From positions 62,001 to 126,000 of the forward strand of contig JAQGDQ010000031.1 of the NCBI GenBank assembly GCA_030141605.1: 64,000 nucleotides of DNA, in the 5' to 3' direction. Positions 14,558 to 28,279 of this stretch are shown here, piece by piece. Position 1 is the first letter of the stretch, and each line of letters begins with the position of its first letter. A program made the position numbers and the translations under genes. The notes under the pieces are model-generated. The model ran no database searches. It was not told the origin of the DNA and worked only from the letters and a program-made list of their open reading frames with translations. This DNA comes from Tubiluchus corallicola (taxonomy: Eukaryota > Priapulida > Priapulimorpha > Priapulimorphida > Tubiluchidae).

Positions 14558-15454
14558 ATTATATATTCTATTAAAAAGCTGTCTAGGTCACGTGACCTAA
14601 TTCAAGAGTATAAAAACTGGATGGCCAACATTACCTCACTGTATACCTACAAAAATTTATATTTTAGACTTGCATTCAGTTTCTAATTCCCTTGAAACTT
14701 ATATCACAACAGCTTGGCTTGCCACTCGCTCTGTTTGGGATGATTTATTTAAAAAACAGTGACAGAACCTTTAAGTTCTGAGAGATCGATGACACAAGCA
14801 GCCATGGCATAAACAAACTTTGAAATCAATTCAGCTGATGGGCAGTACATTATAATTAATTAATTAATTAATAATTAATAACTAATTGGATTTGTAAAAT
14901 CGGACAAATCACCTAATATAATTTACATGAATATTGCAACTCAGAAAAAGCATCTATATACTTTACCTTCCATGCGAAATCCGCTGTCTAAGCAGAATCC
15001 TAAACACGATCAGTTTACTAAACACACGTAGAGCTTTCTCTCACGGCGGTAGTTGCTCAGTGATCTATTAAGTCAATGAATACTAATGTTGGCTTTCTTC
15101 ATTACATTCATAGCATGCTGATCACACACAACTGTGTTGCCACAGAACTGGGCTTCAGAGTGTGGCTTCAGCGGCACTAGCAGTCGACGCGCAACGTGGC
15201 TCATTTCTGATTACATGGGCATACCACGCAGGTTACGAATATTTTCTTAATGGGCTTCGCGGCGCTTGAGCACCGAGCTCGAACCCGCGTCACCAGAAGC
15301 GGTTACTCTTCACAACAAGATCTACATTGAGTCTGTAATATCGAAAACATACTGACTGGACAGGATGATAGCCCACCCATAGTGAATTATGACAGTCAGT
15401 GTGACTTGAACATTCAGCGAACAGTACTTTCGAACATTTACACCACATGTATGT

Positions 15455-15665
15455 ATGTTACAGGCAAAGTGTGAAGTCGGGTATTTTATAGAACGCCTAG
15501 GCATTTTATAGAGTGCCAAAATAAACCAGGTAAAAAGTGTCTAAAATAGCTCTTTTTACACTTTTCCTAGTAATTATATACACTGCAAAAGTCTCTCTAG
15601 GCAAAGCGTGTAATTCTTAGATTTTAAGTATATATTTCCTAGGCATTTTATAGAATATCGAATAA
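15455..15665 (+). repeat. Spaced repeat with palindromic CCTAGGCATTTTATAGA motif
   Basis: CCTAGGCATTTTATAGA occurs at about 15496 and 15639, each preceded by AGGCAAAG(T/C)GTG. TTTTATAGAACGCCTAGGC before the first core adds a GCCTAGGC palindrome. Probably a transposon-derived end; no TSD identified. Confidence 0.55.
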
Positions 15666-16159
15666 ATTTTAGTTAATATAATTATTTAAATTAAACAAAT
15701 GTCCACTTGGCCTGGTATAATTTTAAATGATGAGTCTGAATGGAAGAATGTACTGACGAATGAACGGAATAATGAACGAATGAAGCAATAGACGTGGCAG
15801 GCGGAAAGCAAAACCTGCTGAGTACTAATGAAGTCACAGCAACTGAAAAATTGACATCAAAGACATGCTGTTGTTGACAGAAAATTCATATATTACTCGG
15901 CATTAAAGGTGGCTTTATCTTGCTTGTTGTTTATGACGGCGAACACTGATATAATGATATTTGATTTTTGACTGAAATCTCGACGCATTTTTATTATTGT
16001 GACTTATTCTAATTCATCTCTTTTTGCTATTTTTTCGCCACTATGGTTCACTAGATGTTTTCCTATTTGTGAAATTACAGATTCTCCCTGAAGATGGAGC
16101 TAGTTTAACGAAAGACGCATAGTATTTGAGTTTTTCTGAAAAATAGCGTGTAGTCAGTT

Positions 16160-16480
16160 TTCTCCGTTGCAGTGACTTTATTAGAACTAATGAATGGGTG
16201 AGTGAAAGAATTCGGGAATGAATGGCCAAAGAAATGAATAAGCAAATGGATGGATGAATGAATGAACAAGCTGACAAGCAACTGATTAAACTCGAGTAAA
16301 TAATTAAACAAATGTACAACGAACAAAGTATAGAATACAAGCAAATAAATCATCAAAAACAGATAAACAAGAAAACGAATAACCGAATGCCAGCAAGCAA
16401 AAGAACAGTTCAAGTACATAAATGAAGAAATGAAAGAAGCATACAAGAAATGTGAGGAAACAAATGAATGAACGAGTGAG
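16160..16480 (+). repeat. Degenerate GAAT/AAAC-rich tetranucleotide region
   Basis: Eroded GAATGAAT-type repeats (16195-16270) grade into AACAAAT/AAGAAAC-like sequence. The minus-strand frames of 99 and 113 aa are Leu/Ser/Phe low-complexity shadows. Confidence 0.6.
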
Positions 16481-19400
16481 TGATTGTATGCACTTCAGTT
16501 TCAGTCCTCAAACAATTCTTAACACGAAGGTGAAGAGTTCAAGAGTAATTGTTAAAAAGAAAAAAGAAAAAATGCAAAAAGACTGAGGTAATGATTGGGG
16601 CAGATGTAGTTTCTTCTATCTACCACTTTGATTAAAAAAAAACTACTTCAAATTATCAGATTAATGTATACTACAGCATATAATTTGCACATGTATTTTA
16701 AATTATTAATAAATCTAAATTATGTAATTATACAGAAAAACCATCAGAGTACATAAAATAGTCTCATATTTATAAATATGTGTCCACTTAAACTTGACTG
16801 TTAATGAAATATGGACAGCAAATAACTTGCCAGATATTAACTAATTATGACGTAGCATTAATATAGGTTAATTACATACCCATTTTCGTAATAAATGCAA
16901 ATTGAAACAAAAACAACTATTTTTATGCGCATGTTTTTAAAAGGGGTAAATTTAATAAAGAATTAAGCAAAAATTACGTTAAGCAGTCCCGCCCCTCAGT
17001 GACACACCCACACCAAAATCATGAAGTCACTTTTGTACTACAGATTTACACATCGCACGCAATACATGCTTCATTTAGTATTTTAATGTATCCGCAGCTA
17101 CAAACACCCCCAACCAGCACTAAAAACTCTGTAAGTTTGACTACACCCACGGACTGCTAACTAATGCATTAATATCAGCAGGTTTAAAGACTTCTTGGGC
17201 TGCATTATTGCTCAAATTCCCAGATGAGGTGAAATAGAATTGCTCAGCTAAACGATAATTACAAGGCAGGATTACAGTCAGGCAGGATACAATATCCGTA
17301 CTGTAATGCAGTTTATTATCTATCTCTGGAATGTACATTGACCCACTCTTGTAAAATGTTATTCTTCCACATTTCTGTAAATCTTGCTAAATCTTGCATC
17401 AAAATGAACCTTAAAACCATTTCAACTGAGTTAAATTATAAACAAGGATGCAGACATAGATGTGAATTGAATAACACTAACTGAAAAATTTGTTATAAAT
17501 GACCTTTTACTTAAAGCTAATAGACACTTCTATTGACTGTGATCCAGCAAAGCTACAAGATCATTGATGAAAAAGTCAGAAGCTTATTTAAAACCTTGTC
17601 CATTCTAAATTATTATTACAAAAACAGCCAAAAAACAGCATCAACAGAACTATTAGCACTATTCCAAGCAAAACAATTATTTTAATGCATTAGGTTTATG
17701 AATTTATATCTGATGCAAAGTTTTGGAACTGTAAATGATTTTTGTGAATTTACCAAGTAATTTGTAGCTCCTAACAGATAAACCCTCAACAAAGAGAATA
17801 ACATTATTCAACTTTGAGCTGGTTAATTGCAATAAAGTGAAAAACAGTATGCGGAGATTAATTATCTTCCTTTGCAGACACACACTATACTTACATAAGG
17901 ATTTTTTTAATTATAAATGATCACAATCTAAGTGTGCATGTGTTTGTAAAGGGAAAATTAAAGTACAGTAATGCAGAGCATTGTGTGATACACAAAAATT
18001 CTGCAAATTTTAAGTTTAAAATTCAAAGCTGAAATTTACCATTATGTTTATGCATCAGCTCCCGAATGTGTCACAAGTGAACACAAAGTTGAAAAGTGCA
18101 GCACCTGTTTTTTGTGGAATGTGTTTCAGAGATGCAGGTACAATGCCCATCTAACTAATGAATGGCAAAATGTATACAACGGCAAAGAACTAGCTGTGTG
18201 AACGTGAAATTATGTTTCCATGGTAATGATTTTTTCACATAAGTTATTATTTATAAAAATGGTTGCTCAGTTGATATTGTTAATTTGCTGCTTTAAAATT
18301 TAAAACTTAAAGATGAGATTCTACACAGTCTACATGCATTTTCTTTTAAAATTTTTGCTTTCTTCTGTAAGAAGAAGAAAGTTGTTGTATCATTTGCCCC
18401 ATACTACCCTACTGTTGACATGTTGGCCAATTCATTAATTATGAAACTGCACGCCAAAAATAGCTTTCATATGTTCATGACAACACAAATTGTCGCAGGT
18501 TACTTGGAAATAAACTATGTCATAATTTTCCAAGTGCAGGGTTTTAAATTTTGATTGTCTGCTATCAAATTCTTGACTGTAAAATAGACACCCTTTAAGT
18601 TTTAGTACTATGAATCATTGCTACATATTTTCAAATGTTTTTGTGCAGTTTTGACTTCCAAAAAATAAAGAAAACTTATCAAAAGTTCCTGATATATAAA
18701 GAACTAATCAGCAAAAACGAAGTAATCAAATATCAACTGTCAACACCAAACCAGAAGAATATGAACGGAATGCCATAAAAACAGTTTACACAATGCTTCA
18801 GGTTAAAGATGAAACCAAGATAAGATTCAGTAAAATCCTCGGAAAAATCCAGTAAAATGTTTTCAGTTATTTTGCACCAGCAGTTACATGTTAGCTCGTG
18901 AAGCCAAAGCAAAATTCACTTACTACGGAGAAACACGGTAAATAAACAAACAATCTAATGTCATAAACTTAGAGACAAATTTTATGAATATTATAATATG
19001 ACACAACTGATTCTTTCAAAGTGCAAAATTAATGTTTCAATTCTTAAATATGTATGTATAACGGACATCAGGATAAAGATAAAATGATTTTGCTAATGTA
19101 CATACATTACAACAAACAGCATTTACAGTAAACATGCATATCCACAACCCTGAAGAATGGTGATTTACCATTACATGACCGTCCCATTCCAAAGGTACGA
19201 CAAATGAGCTGCAGAATATATAGAATTACGCAATTACAGTGATTGCGTATTTACACAAGTAGACACATTTAATACCAACATTTAATACCACATTTAATAC
19301 CAAACTGTTTTCTCATGCAATCTAGAATGAATCATGTAGCATTTCAGTACTGTCGTCTATACACCTGCCTGACCAAGCCCAATATCTTCAATCATTCATT

Positions 19401-20067
19401 TAAAACACAAACATCCATCTAAGAACTTAATATCGGCAATGTATATTTTGAACAGGTCACGAACAAAAACTTTTGTCATTTTTGTTACTCACACCGATTG
19501 TACGGTATGAAAAAAGTCTGCTAAACGTTATCTTATCAAAAAAAAGATAAGATCAGAATATGGAAATGAATTTCTTTTCGCAATAGACATAAGACTAGTT
19601 TAAATATGTGCAGTCTTTTTTGGAGTTCATAGCATGATAAAACAGCACCGTCCATCCAAATTGGTTGGCTTGATAAGTAGTTAGCCTGATTTTTTTTATA
19701 ATATTTAAGATCATACCATCAGAATTCAACATAAACACAAGCTGGGGATTTGTTAAAAAATAGTAGACTAATAAATATTATTAATGCCAAATAACCTTCA
19801 GCTGGAGTACTATGTAGATCGTACCATAACCACTTTGGAACAGAATCAATTGTAAAAGAGCGGAAGGGTTGGTTGATGGCATAATCTTTTAAAACACTGA
19901 ACTATTAATGAAAAATTATACAAAGTGTTTAAATGATCAAGCAGAAGTGAAGACCGTGAATTAATGGGCGCTGTTATGACAGTATTGATGCAAAGGGTCA
20001 TGACAGCTATATAACATAGGAAATGCTGCAGCAAGGGAAAAAAATAGATGACACAGTTGTTGCTATC

Positions 20068-20426
20068 TGTTAGACCAGTGTTTCCCAAAGTGGACAGTAA
20101 TGCCCCCTCCCCCAGCGCAGTGGAAAAATCTGAAATGCGATAAGGGGACGACAGGATGGCATTAGAAGCAGTTAATAAATAACTTTTTGCTTTTACAAAA
20201 CTCGAATCACAAAATATATGTCATAAACGCTATGGAGAATAAAACTGACATAAGAATTATAAACGAGTGCATTGCATTTAATCTTGTGTTTTCAATTTGC
20301 AGTGTAACAAAAAATAAAAAAGGCGAGTGTTTGCATGTGTGTATGAGGGGGGAGGGGGCACTAGGAACCCACGTTGAAGCCTAGGGAGTGCCAGTCTGGA
20401 AAAATCTGGGAATCACTGTGTTAGAT
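20068..20426. mobile_element. hAT-type MITE, 343 bp, with 8-bp target duplication
   Basis: TIRs CAGTGTTTCCCAAA (from 20076) and, inverted, TCTGGGAATCACTG (ending 20418). Flanking 8-mers TGTTAGAC (20068-20075) and TGTTAGAT (20419-20426) differ at one base. The interior is non-coding, with G/C tracts near both ends (CCCCCTCCCCC left, GGGGGGAGGGGG right). Structure fits a non-autonomous hAT element. Confidence 0.88.
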
Positions 20427-22599
20427 AATAAGTGAAACAACAATCTGCCAACCTTGGCTGAATGTTAGCACTATGTTAAACAGTTAACAATCCGTATGTT
20501 TAAGTTAATTTAAAGCTTGCAAGGCAGCATGCCTCACCTAGAATTGTAGACAATTGCTAAGACAGAACAATTAGCGGTTATTCCGAAATTATTATGCAAT
20601 GTGCACAACACCAAAACAGCAATTTTTCTCATAAGTGAACAATGACATAACAGGTCACTCTTCAATTGTTCTTAGAAAGTTAAAAACCACAGCAAACACA
20701 CAAACAGCAAAACAATGTGGAAAAGGTTTGGCACTTGGGAAAAAATCGCACAGAAAAGTGATCTCTCAATCCCTCCTAACCTTTCTGTTGACATGAGCGA
20801 ACAACACTGGTCGATAAACACCAATGTGGCTTAGATAATTAGGATTCACAGTAACTGTTCATTGTCATTATAATAACAGAAATAATGTACATAATAAGGG
20901 AAATTCTGCATAGTTCATTAAACATTTTAAAGCTAGTTGGAAAGAAGTACATTATTTTGGAATAATTTACATACTTGTTGCCACTTAATAATGAGTTTTT
21001 TATCGCAAATCTATATATTTCCGGGGATAATACCTAGCATTCACAATTCATACCAACAAAACTAAATATGATCCATAGCTTTGCTAATTACTGCAGCAAC
21101 TAACATCCAACTTACATGTTGGCTCAGTTTAGTACTAGTTGCACGCGTCATTACAGGTAGTGGTCGACTAACAACTTATGCAACTCACAACTGTTTGGCT
21201 TTACGACCCGATCAAATCTTAATGAATTAATAATGCAAAACTAATAATAACTCATATTTTCTTCTTCTTTCTAAGCAAATTAATTTTAAATCGCTATCAT
21301 TTGCAGTAAATTCATATGTAGGCGCTGCTATACTTAGTGCACGTACATATACAACATCTCACGTGTAGGGCACACCACTTTAATATGCAGGTCTGACTTG
21401 AGTCTCATTTGTCTTACAACCAATTTACCAGAACCGATTGTGGTCGTAAATTGATGAATACCTGTACCTATGATCTTCAGCAGAAATCCTCAAAGTCAAA
21501 GGTTTATATCATCCAAGGTGTCCAAAGTCAGTGACAGTCACTGTCAATGTAATACATACTGACCGGAGATAGTGGAATCCAATGTCTAATGGAGTGAAAG
21601 TCATGCGGACATCAAGCAAAGTCAGCAGACACAAATATCCCATGCAGTATTATCAATACTTAATGTGACATAACATTTTATTAGAGTAAAATAAAATGAA
21701 CTGAACATAAATTTAAAAATAATTTATGAAAGAAAATTTAATTTTTTTGTCAATTGGTCAACGTACCTTTTCTGTTGCCTGTTCTCCTGTTTGTAGTACA
21801 GCCCTGCGAACCTTACCACGTGCATCAGCTTGGTAACAATAAGTCGAAGAACACTTAAATATTTAACGCCTACCACGGGGGACAAAAATGCGACAGAGTT
21901 GACTAGAAGGCGAACTTCAAATTTGTGAGATAACTGCCGCGAAAAATCCAGAAGCCAGTACACTTTGTGTAATATTTTCGGTACGCATGGACGAAATACA
22001 AGAAGAAAGATTTGTGTATGAAAATTAGAAGAATTTAGAAATGATAATAATTATTTTGATTTTTCGGCAGTTTCTACTTGGCAATACAAAATATCTTCGT
22101 TTCGTGCTTGCCGCGTCGAAGGCCGAGACTTTTGTACGCAACTGTGACGCCTCCATGACCAATTAATCTAAAATAAATGAAATAAAACGTCGTTCTTCTT
22201 TTTCTTTTTTTATTATCATTTAATATTACAATTATCATTATTATTATTGCCATTATTATTATCATTTATGGAATCGCGTACGGAACTTCATCCCTTCTAG
22301 TGACAGATTGAACGATTCTAATACTACATACCTCATATTATCATAACGCACGGAGCGAACTCACCCTAGCTGAAACCCATTGTGCTTTGTGTTTAGATTC
22401 ATACTCAAAATTCCAAGAGATAATAACTATTGGGATGTTTCTTAGATTGCTTTTTAAATTTAGGGTTTTACAGTTATAGGCATGTATATTGTATAGTTTA
22501 ACATGTGTAAATACTAAACAGTGGAGTTTGTTTTATAGTTTTATATTGCTTTTACACATTGTTAGATGGTTAAGCTGTTGTCAGTGCTGGCTTTTATAA

Positions 22600-24208
22600 T
22601 TATGACTCATTACCTCGCTCTTACTTACTATTATTCAGGAATTCCTTCATCAGATGTTTTTCCAGCTGAATACATAGCTATATGCAAGGATCACCCTACT
22701 TTTGGAGATGGAGTTGCAGCATTAGTTCATAATCCTTTTTTATTTTCACCTATTTTTTCTCATAGTGATTTTGAAATTGTAGCCTATTGATATTGTCTTA
22801 ACATTTTCCAGTCGGTGTTATCTGTAAATGCACAGATAGTCAGAGGTGGACTGGATATTCCACACATTTTCTACTGCCCCCATGCATGAAGTCATGCACT
22901 CATTTATTGACCACAATTTTATTTTTCAGTGGGTTTTGGAGCCAACAAGTTTTGACAACGTATTAGATATCATACTGACAAATGAGGATGTGTTGATTCA
23001 TCTATCTATGGGCAATGATAATCCGATATAATTTGAGGTGATTACTAAACAATACACAAACTGTCAGATTCATACACTCGCCTAAACTTTTGGAGGGCTG
23101 ATTACAATGCTTTTACAAATAGACTGGCACAGTAGGTTACTTCACTCGGATGCTTTATCAAATTATCATGCTGGAACAGTTTCCGCAGTTTTCTACCTAA
23201 AGTAATTCATGAGTAGGTCCTCACAACTATTTGCACTTCAGTAGGAACAATTCTTGGTTTACTAGGCCAACCCTTCAAAGTCATAAGCTGTGCAGATATT
23301 TTATATATGGCAAATCCAACTTTAATCTACCTCAGAAGTACACAGTAACAAACGCTAATGCCTAGTGGGTAGGGGTGAGCATTCTCTACCAGAAAGCGAA
23401 TTCGAATCGAACCGAATATGTGACTTTCGAATTCGAATCGAACCGAACTTCAGTGTTTCGAATTCGAACCGAATTCGAATTGAGATTGAAAGATTTTCGA
23501 ACTAGTTTTCGAACCACCAGTAAAAATTAGTCTTACAAAGATCATGCATGCCACTAGATTTTGTTCTACAATAAAACGTCTAGTAACTGGTATAAAATTG
23601 TGCACAGAAATCACTGCTAAATCACGCTAATTGCATGATGTTTCAATCGTTTTAGTGATAAAGAACATATGTGATTGAAGTGCTGAATTATTCGAATCTA
23701 TAGTTTTGGATTCGAATCGAGTTTGAACTAAAAAAACTCGTTCGAATCGATTTCGAGCGTTCGAATTCGATTCGAACGTTCGAACTCGAACGTTAGATGC
23801 TCACCCCTACTAATGGGTCATTAAGTTTGCCAGGCAACAATATGAAAATCGAATAGCCGCTAGTGCAAAATCCAATCCTCAATATTTCTACAAATATGCC
23901 AATTCTCGTCTGTATGCTAAACCATCAATCCCTGCTCTTTGTTCCTAGAATGGTACACTATGTGAAACAGATCTGGCTAAGGCCTGAACTGCTAAATACA
24001 ACTTTCAAGTGTCTTTTACTGAGGATACCGGTGTTTTACCTGACTTCTGTAAACCCTTGTTAAACACACACTACCAGCCCCTTCACTTCCTAACTGACAT
24101 CATTAAATCAAATCTAGCCACCACGTTTGTCTCGCGGTCCTGATAACTATCATCCTTACTTCTTTCAGCAATTAGCTGATGAACTTGCAGAGCCATTAAA
24201 ACATAAGT
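22600..24208 (+). pseudogene. Dead non-LTR retrotransposon (endonuclease to early RT), split by a MITE
   Basis: Broken reading frames show a LINE of the endonuclease-plus-RT type. The first frame (22566-22787) reads PSSDVFPAEYIAICKDHPTF then GVAALVHN, as in LINE apurinic-type endonucleases. The second (22846-23031) gives a STAPMHEV block and LEPTSFDNVLDIILTNEDVL, typical of the C-terminal endonuclease region. After a hAT-type insertion, a third segment (about 23880-24060) reads YANSRLYAKPSIPAL and LAKAELLNTTF. About 24130-24205 reads GPDNYHPYFFQQLADELAEP, the opening of the reverse transcriptase. Stops and frameshifts interrupt it and the rest of the RT is missing. Clade (CR1/Jockey-like) is not resolved. 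Confidence 0.8.
23362..23817. mobile_element. hAT-type MITE inserted in the LINE remnant
   Basis: Perfect 13-bp terminal inverted repeats TAGGGGTGAGCAT (23370-23382) and ATGCTCACCCCTA (23797-23809) are flanked by 8-bp direct repeats CTAGTGGG (23362-23369) and CTAATGGG (23810-23817) with one mismatch. TIR style and 8-bp duplication fit the hAT superfamily. The interior (about 415 bp) has no coding capacity. Both ends are packed with TTCGAA/TCGAAC-type subterminal motifs able to pair with each other. Confidence 0.88.
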
Positions 24209-24472
24209 AAGCGAGTAGTACCACATAGAATTTTATTTTTCTTACTATAATAATATGCATAATGTTATTAGCCATATGATCATTTAATAACTTCATATAT
24301 TTTTATCTTGTAAAACATGCTGAAGTACAAATTAAAACGAGCGCAAACACTGAAGTGAACCTACTGTCATGTGTGAACAAAACCAATGTGAATAAACTCG
24401 CCAGTTCTCGATTACCAATGCGCTTCTTTCAGAAATCGTTTAAGTGGGTTTCTGGGATATTTATGGCGTACT

Positions 24473-27303
24473 ATGGCAGCGGAATTTGTTAAACGTGAAA
24501 CAAATTCACCTAAATCTAGTCCCAGAGGGTCCCGTTCTCCAGTAGTGGTGCGGCAAGATTCTACAGGGACGCTAAGAACTACAATTACGTTAGGCAAAAA
24601 TCCAGCAGTTATTCCAATCGGCCCTTTTTATTTAGTGAAGGAACCACCTAGTAAGCACTAATTTTAAAAATAAAATCTTGATTTGACTTTGATGTTTGAA
24701 TATATTGGAAGATTTACCTGCCTACGGCACAAAATTTATGTATGTGTATTTTAGTAAAATAACAGTGATATGTTTGCGGTCTGACAATTCATTATGCTCT
24801 TAGGTAATATTTATAATCGCCACAACATACAGTACAAATTCATTTCCTACTGTCGTGTGTAAGCAAAGGTGAATTAAAAAATTTTAGAATTTGTTTCCTG
24901 ATAATTAGTAAACAAGCGAGTAAAAAGCGTTATTATTTTTTTACTTAGCTGAAAGTGAAATAACTGGCGCAACAAGTTTAATGCATCATCATGGCTTAGA
25001 AGGCTCTTACAATCGTACTGTGGTGAAAAAGCTAAAGGAACCACTTAGTTCATTTTTACCTCATCTGCCGGGTAACATTGACACGCCTGGGTATAACGAC
25101 AACAGGTTCGTACTGATTCTCAAATGTGGATGCTTTTTTGACTTGAAGGAATATGGGAGGATTTCTAGACAGTTTTTTTACTTTGTACTGTGTAACAATT
25201 GCCATCATATTTATTATTTTAAATATTAGCTTAAAAGCTTAATTAGTAGGCCACATGCACAGCTAGCAGTGATTCCATTAACCCACTGTCTGTGTTATGC
25301 ACGGTTTCTCTATGGCAGGAATCTTTTATGTGTGCCTTGCACATGTTTGTGAAGTGATTGAAAGTGAAGCAACTAATGCATATAACTGACAGTGAGTCAC
25401 AAAGTCTACAAATTCTTAGAGGTTACAATTTCAGAATTTTACTTCATTGCTGAGTAAACGCATGATTTTACAAGATTACCCTAACCAAAATGAGATCAAA
25501 AAGCTTCTCAGTGGGTCTGTTAAAGTTTCATTGGGCCTTTTTTCACAGCACATTTCAAGGAAGCAATATGTTAATTAACCTTTCCTTTGTTTTTTACACC
25601 TTAAAAAGTATGGGGGGGTCTTTTGTGAAAGTGCAGGTGCACATCACTGAAAGGTTAATGAAGTTATACCTCTGATATCTCACTCGAATGTATTCTTTCG
25701 CACTAAATTCCTGAGTATGGTTTTATAAGCAGTAGGCTTATTTTCATCTTTGGTTGTTTCTATTTAGTTCATTACGGAGTTTAATAGAGAAGCCACCAAT
25801 ATGTGGTAAAGAGATTCATCCACTGACTCAGATGTCAGGGTTCAGGTTACATCCAGGATCGGTATGTATTACTTTTCAGAGCAGCATTATTTATAGCTAT
25901 CACCATGTCTTAGCCGAATTTACAAATGTGATACAAGCAAGTTAGTGTTTGATAAAATACAATTAACTTTTGATGAACTGTGCTGGTTATGTTTGGCTTG
26001 TAAACTGTTGAGCGGTATCTCATCATTTTAGTGTAAAATGCTAAATAGTTCATAAGTATATTTGCTAGTTTATGCTTTTTGTTATGATTTTATATTACTT
26101 TTTGTTGAATTTCTAAGTTAGAATTTTCCAGCCTTTCCACAGTTATGCTTAGCTACATTTTATAGTTTGTTTATTTTTTGGCTGGCATTAGTATACAACG
26201 TTTTACTAAATTGTTAAAACTCACTTATATTCATTTAAATTACAGCTCATTCAAAAGGAAATGGTTAATTGCTGTCATTTTTTGTACAAAAGATGTAATG
26301 AGTGAAGACAGATTTATCTTGGATTTTACAAAACTTCAATTTGAAGCCATACATCTGTCAGATCACTTTTAACATTTTTTGCAGTTACCTGAGCAATACA
26401 GACTCATGAATCACCAACCAGAACGGAAAAAGCATCATAAAAAGCACAAACGGGAACTCAAACCTGGTGATACTCCTGATGGAGCAGGTAAGCAAGTTTT
26501 AATAATGATGCAATGAATGGAATTGAATCACAGAAGGAGCTGTGAAAAAATTGGGATTGAATATGGATCCGAACAAGTAAATAACCAATAACTTTACCTG
26601 TAATTGTGGTGGATACTAGTCAGTTTTTATTAATCTTTTGTCTTAATATTTTCTCATTAACAACTGTGCTACTTTTTTGCTTAGAAATTTTCCCAAAAAT
26701 TTAATAGTTGTGGATTCATTGTAACCTTAAGTCGTTGGTAATTTAAAAATTCATGGTTGCATAAATGATTCTAAAATGTTTGCAGATGCATTAAAGTAGC
26801 ACTGGACAATAGTGCTTTCTTTCCTTGACTGTCAATGAATGTCACCACTGTACTGCATTCTACATTGTAACTGCGTTTGCAGTACTGCAAATGTCAAAAT
26901 TGTTATTGAACTACAGTGAGTTTTGAACAAGTTTGTTAAAAAAGTGTTTTTTAACTCATCTAGCCGACAAAGAAGTTGATGCAAGTCATGACTCTAGAAA
27001 GCATAAAAAGCAGAAACGCCACGATGAAGACAAAGAAAAACGGAAGAAGAAAAAAGAAAAGAAGAAAAAGAAAGTAGGTCTTCAAAATTCACTTACTATG
27101 GTTACTGCATTTTGCAACTTGAGTTTTGCATTTATCTAATTATCATCTTTACTAACGATTAAGTTTATTTATTATTGTATTAGATAATTACCTTAATCAG
27201 TTTCATTAACTTGTCATTTAACTGAGTGATTTTATCATTACAGAAGCACAGTCCAGATCATCCAGGACTAAGCACGTCAAACGGGTCAATGAAAAATTTA
27301 TAG
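24473..27303 (+). CDS. MED19: Mediator complex subunit 19 (six coding exons)
   Basis: Subunit of the Mediator head/middle interface that couples transcription factors to RNA polymerase II in the nucleus. Coding exons: 24473-24650, 24949-25105, 25768-25861, 26385-26487, 26964-27073, 27244-27303. All introns are GT-AG with consistent phases; total 233 aa, close to the human 244. Visible family blocks are FYLVKEPP (about residues 52-59), SSFLPHLPGNIDTPG (exon 2), SLRSLIEKPPI and GFRLHPGS (exon 3), LPEQYRLM (exon 4), a Lys-rich tail (exon 5) and the terminal KHSPDHPG block (exon 6). The start is the ATG opening MAAEFVKRE; no earlier in-frame Met is evident. A dead LINE ends about 260 bp upstream, so the promoter must be short or lie within transposon-derived sequence. 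Identification rests on motif order and is secure. Confidence 0.95.
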
Positions 27304-28279
27304 CATCGGTTCACCATCAAGGGCAAAATAATGTCAGTCATGTCGAACTACATGTACCAGATCTCAGCAGTTTTGCAGGTGTTCCTTCTACCAATGCTGT
27401 AAAATCTCGTTGTCTTTTGACTTGCAGTTTAAAATTTTCATTAAAAGTTAAGATGGCAGGTACTAGTGATGTAAACTACTTTTATCCGCATGCTGTTAAT
27501 AAAATGCACTTATATGTCATTATACGTTAGATTTGATAGCATTTTAATGCATACATATGATAATGAAAGATATACTACTACCACAACTTTTAGGCAAAAG
27601 GACAATCTCAAGCATAAAGACTCATTGGGCATTTATGAAGCACTGCAAAACTGATAACCCTGTAGGCTTCTGGCTGAATTGATATTGTTTTGTTTTCATT
27701 AAATTAATGTTGATTTTTTTGTAATTTTATAATTATTGTAAATTATGTAAATTATTTTTTGTTGTTTGTATTACGGGGAAATTTAGCGCCGCAGCTAGAC
27801 ATGTAAATAGAAAAATAATAGCAAAAGTTATTAGCACAAACTGTTTGGAAATCTCTGTATATGGAAACCTGGCTTAAGTAAGTAAATTTACCTCTGTGAA
27901 TTTTGTACAATATGCATCATGTTAAAATTGGTATTGGTTACCAGATGATAAATAGACATTACTATATTGTTTTTCTACTAAGTGAGTATTACAATTACTC
28001 TTTATGCATAATAACTATGCAATTGATTGTAAAGAAAATATGAGCTGTGAAATAAAAGATTGATTATGAACAGCTTGCTTTTTAGAATTGTTTAATGCTG
28101 CTTTTGATATAGGCAGAAATCAAACATGGTATCCTTTCTTTATATTGCTAACTTTTTTCCACGTCATTTTGTTAATAAGCCTTTTCACAGTTCCAGCGAT
28201 TGATGATGATCATGAAAAGGTCAAAGGTTAAGTGTACCAGACAATGAATATACTTTTGTACATGTGTATGCATTGTATT

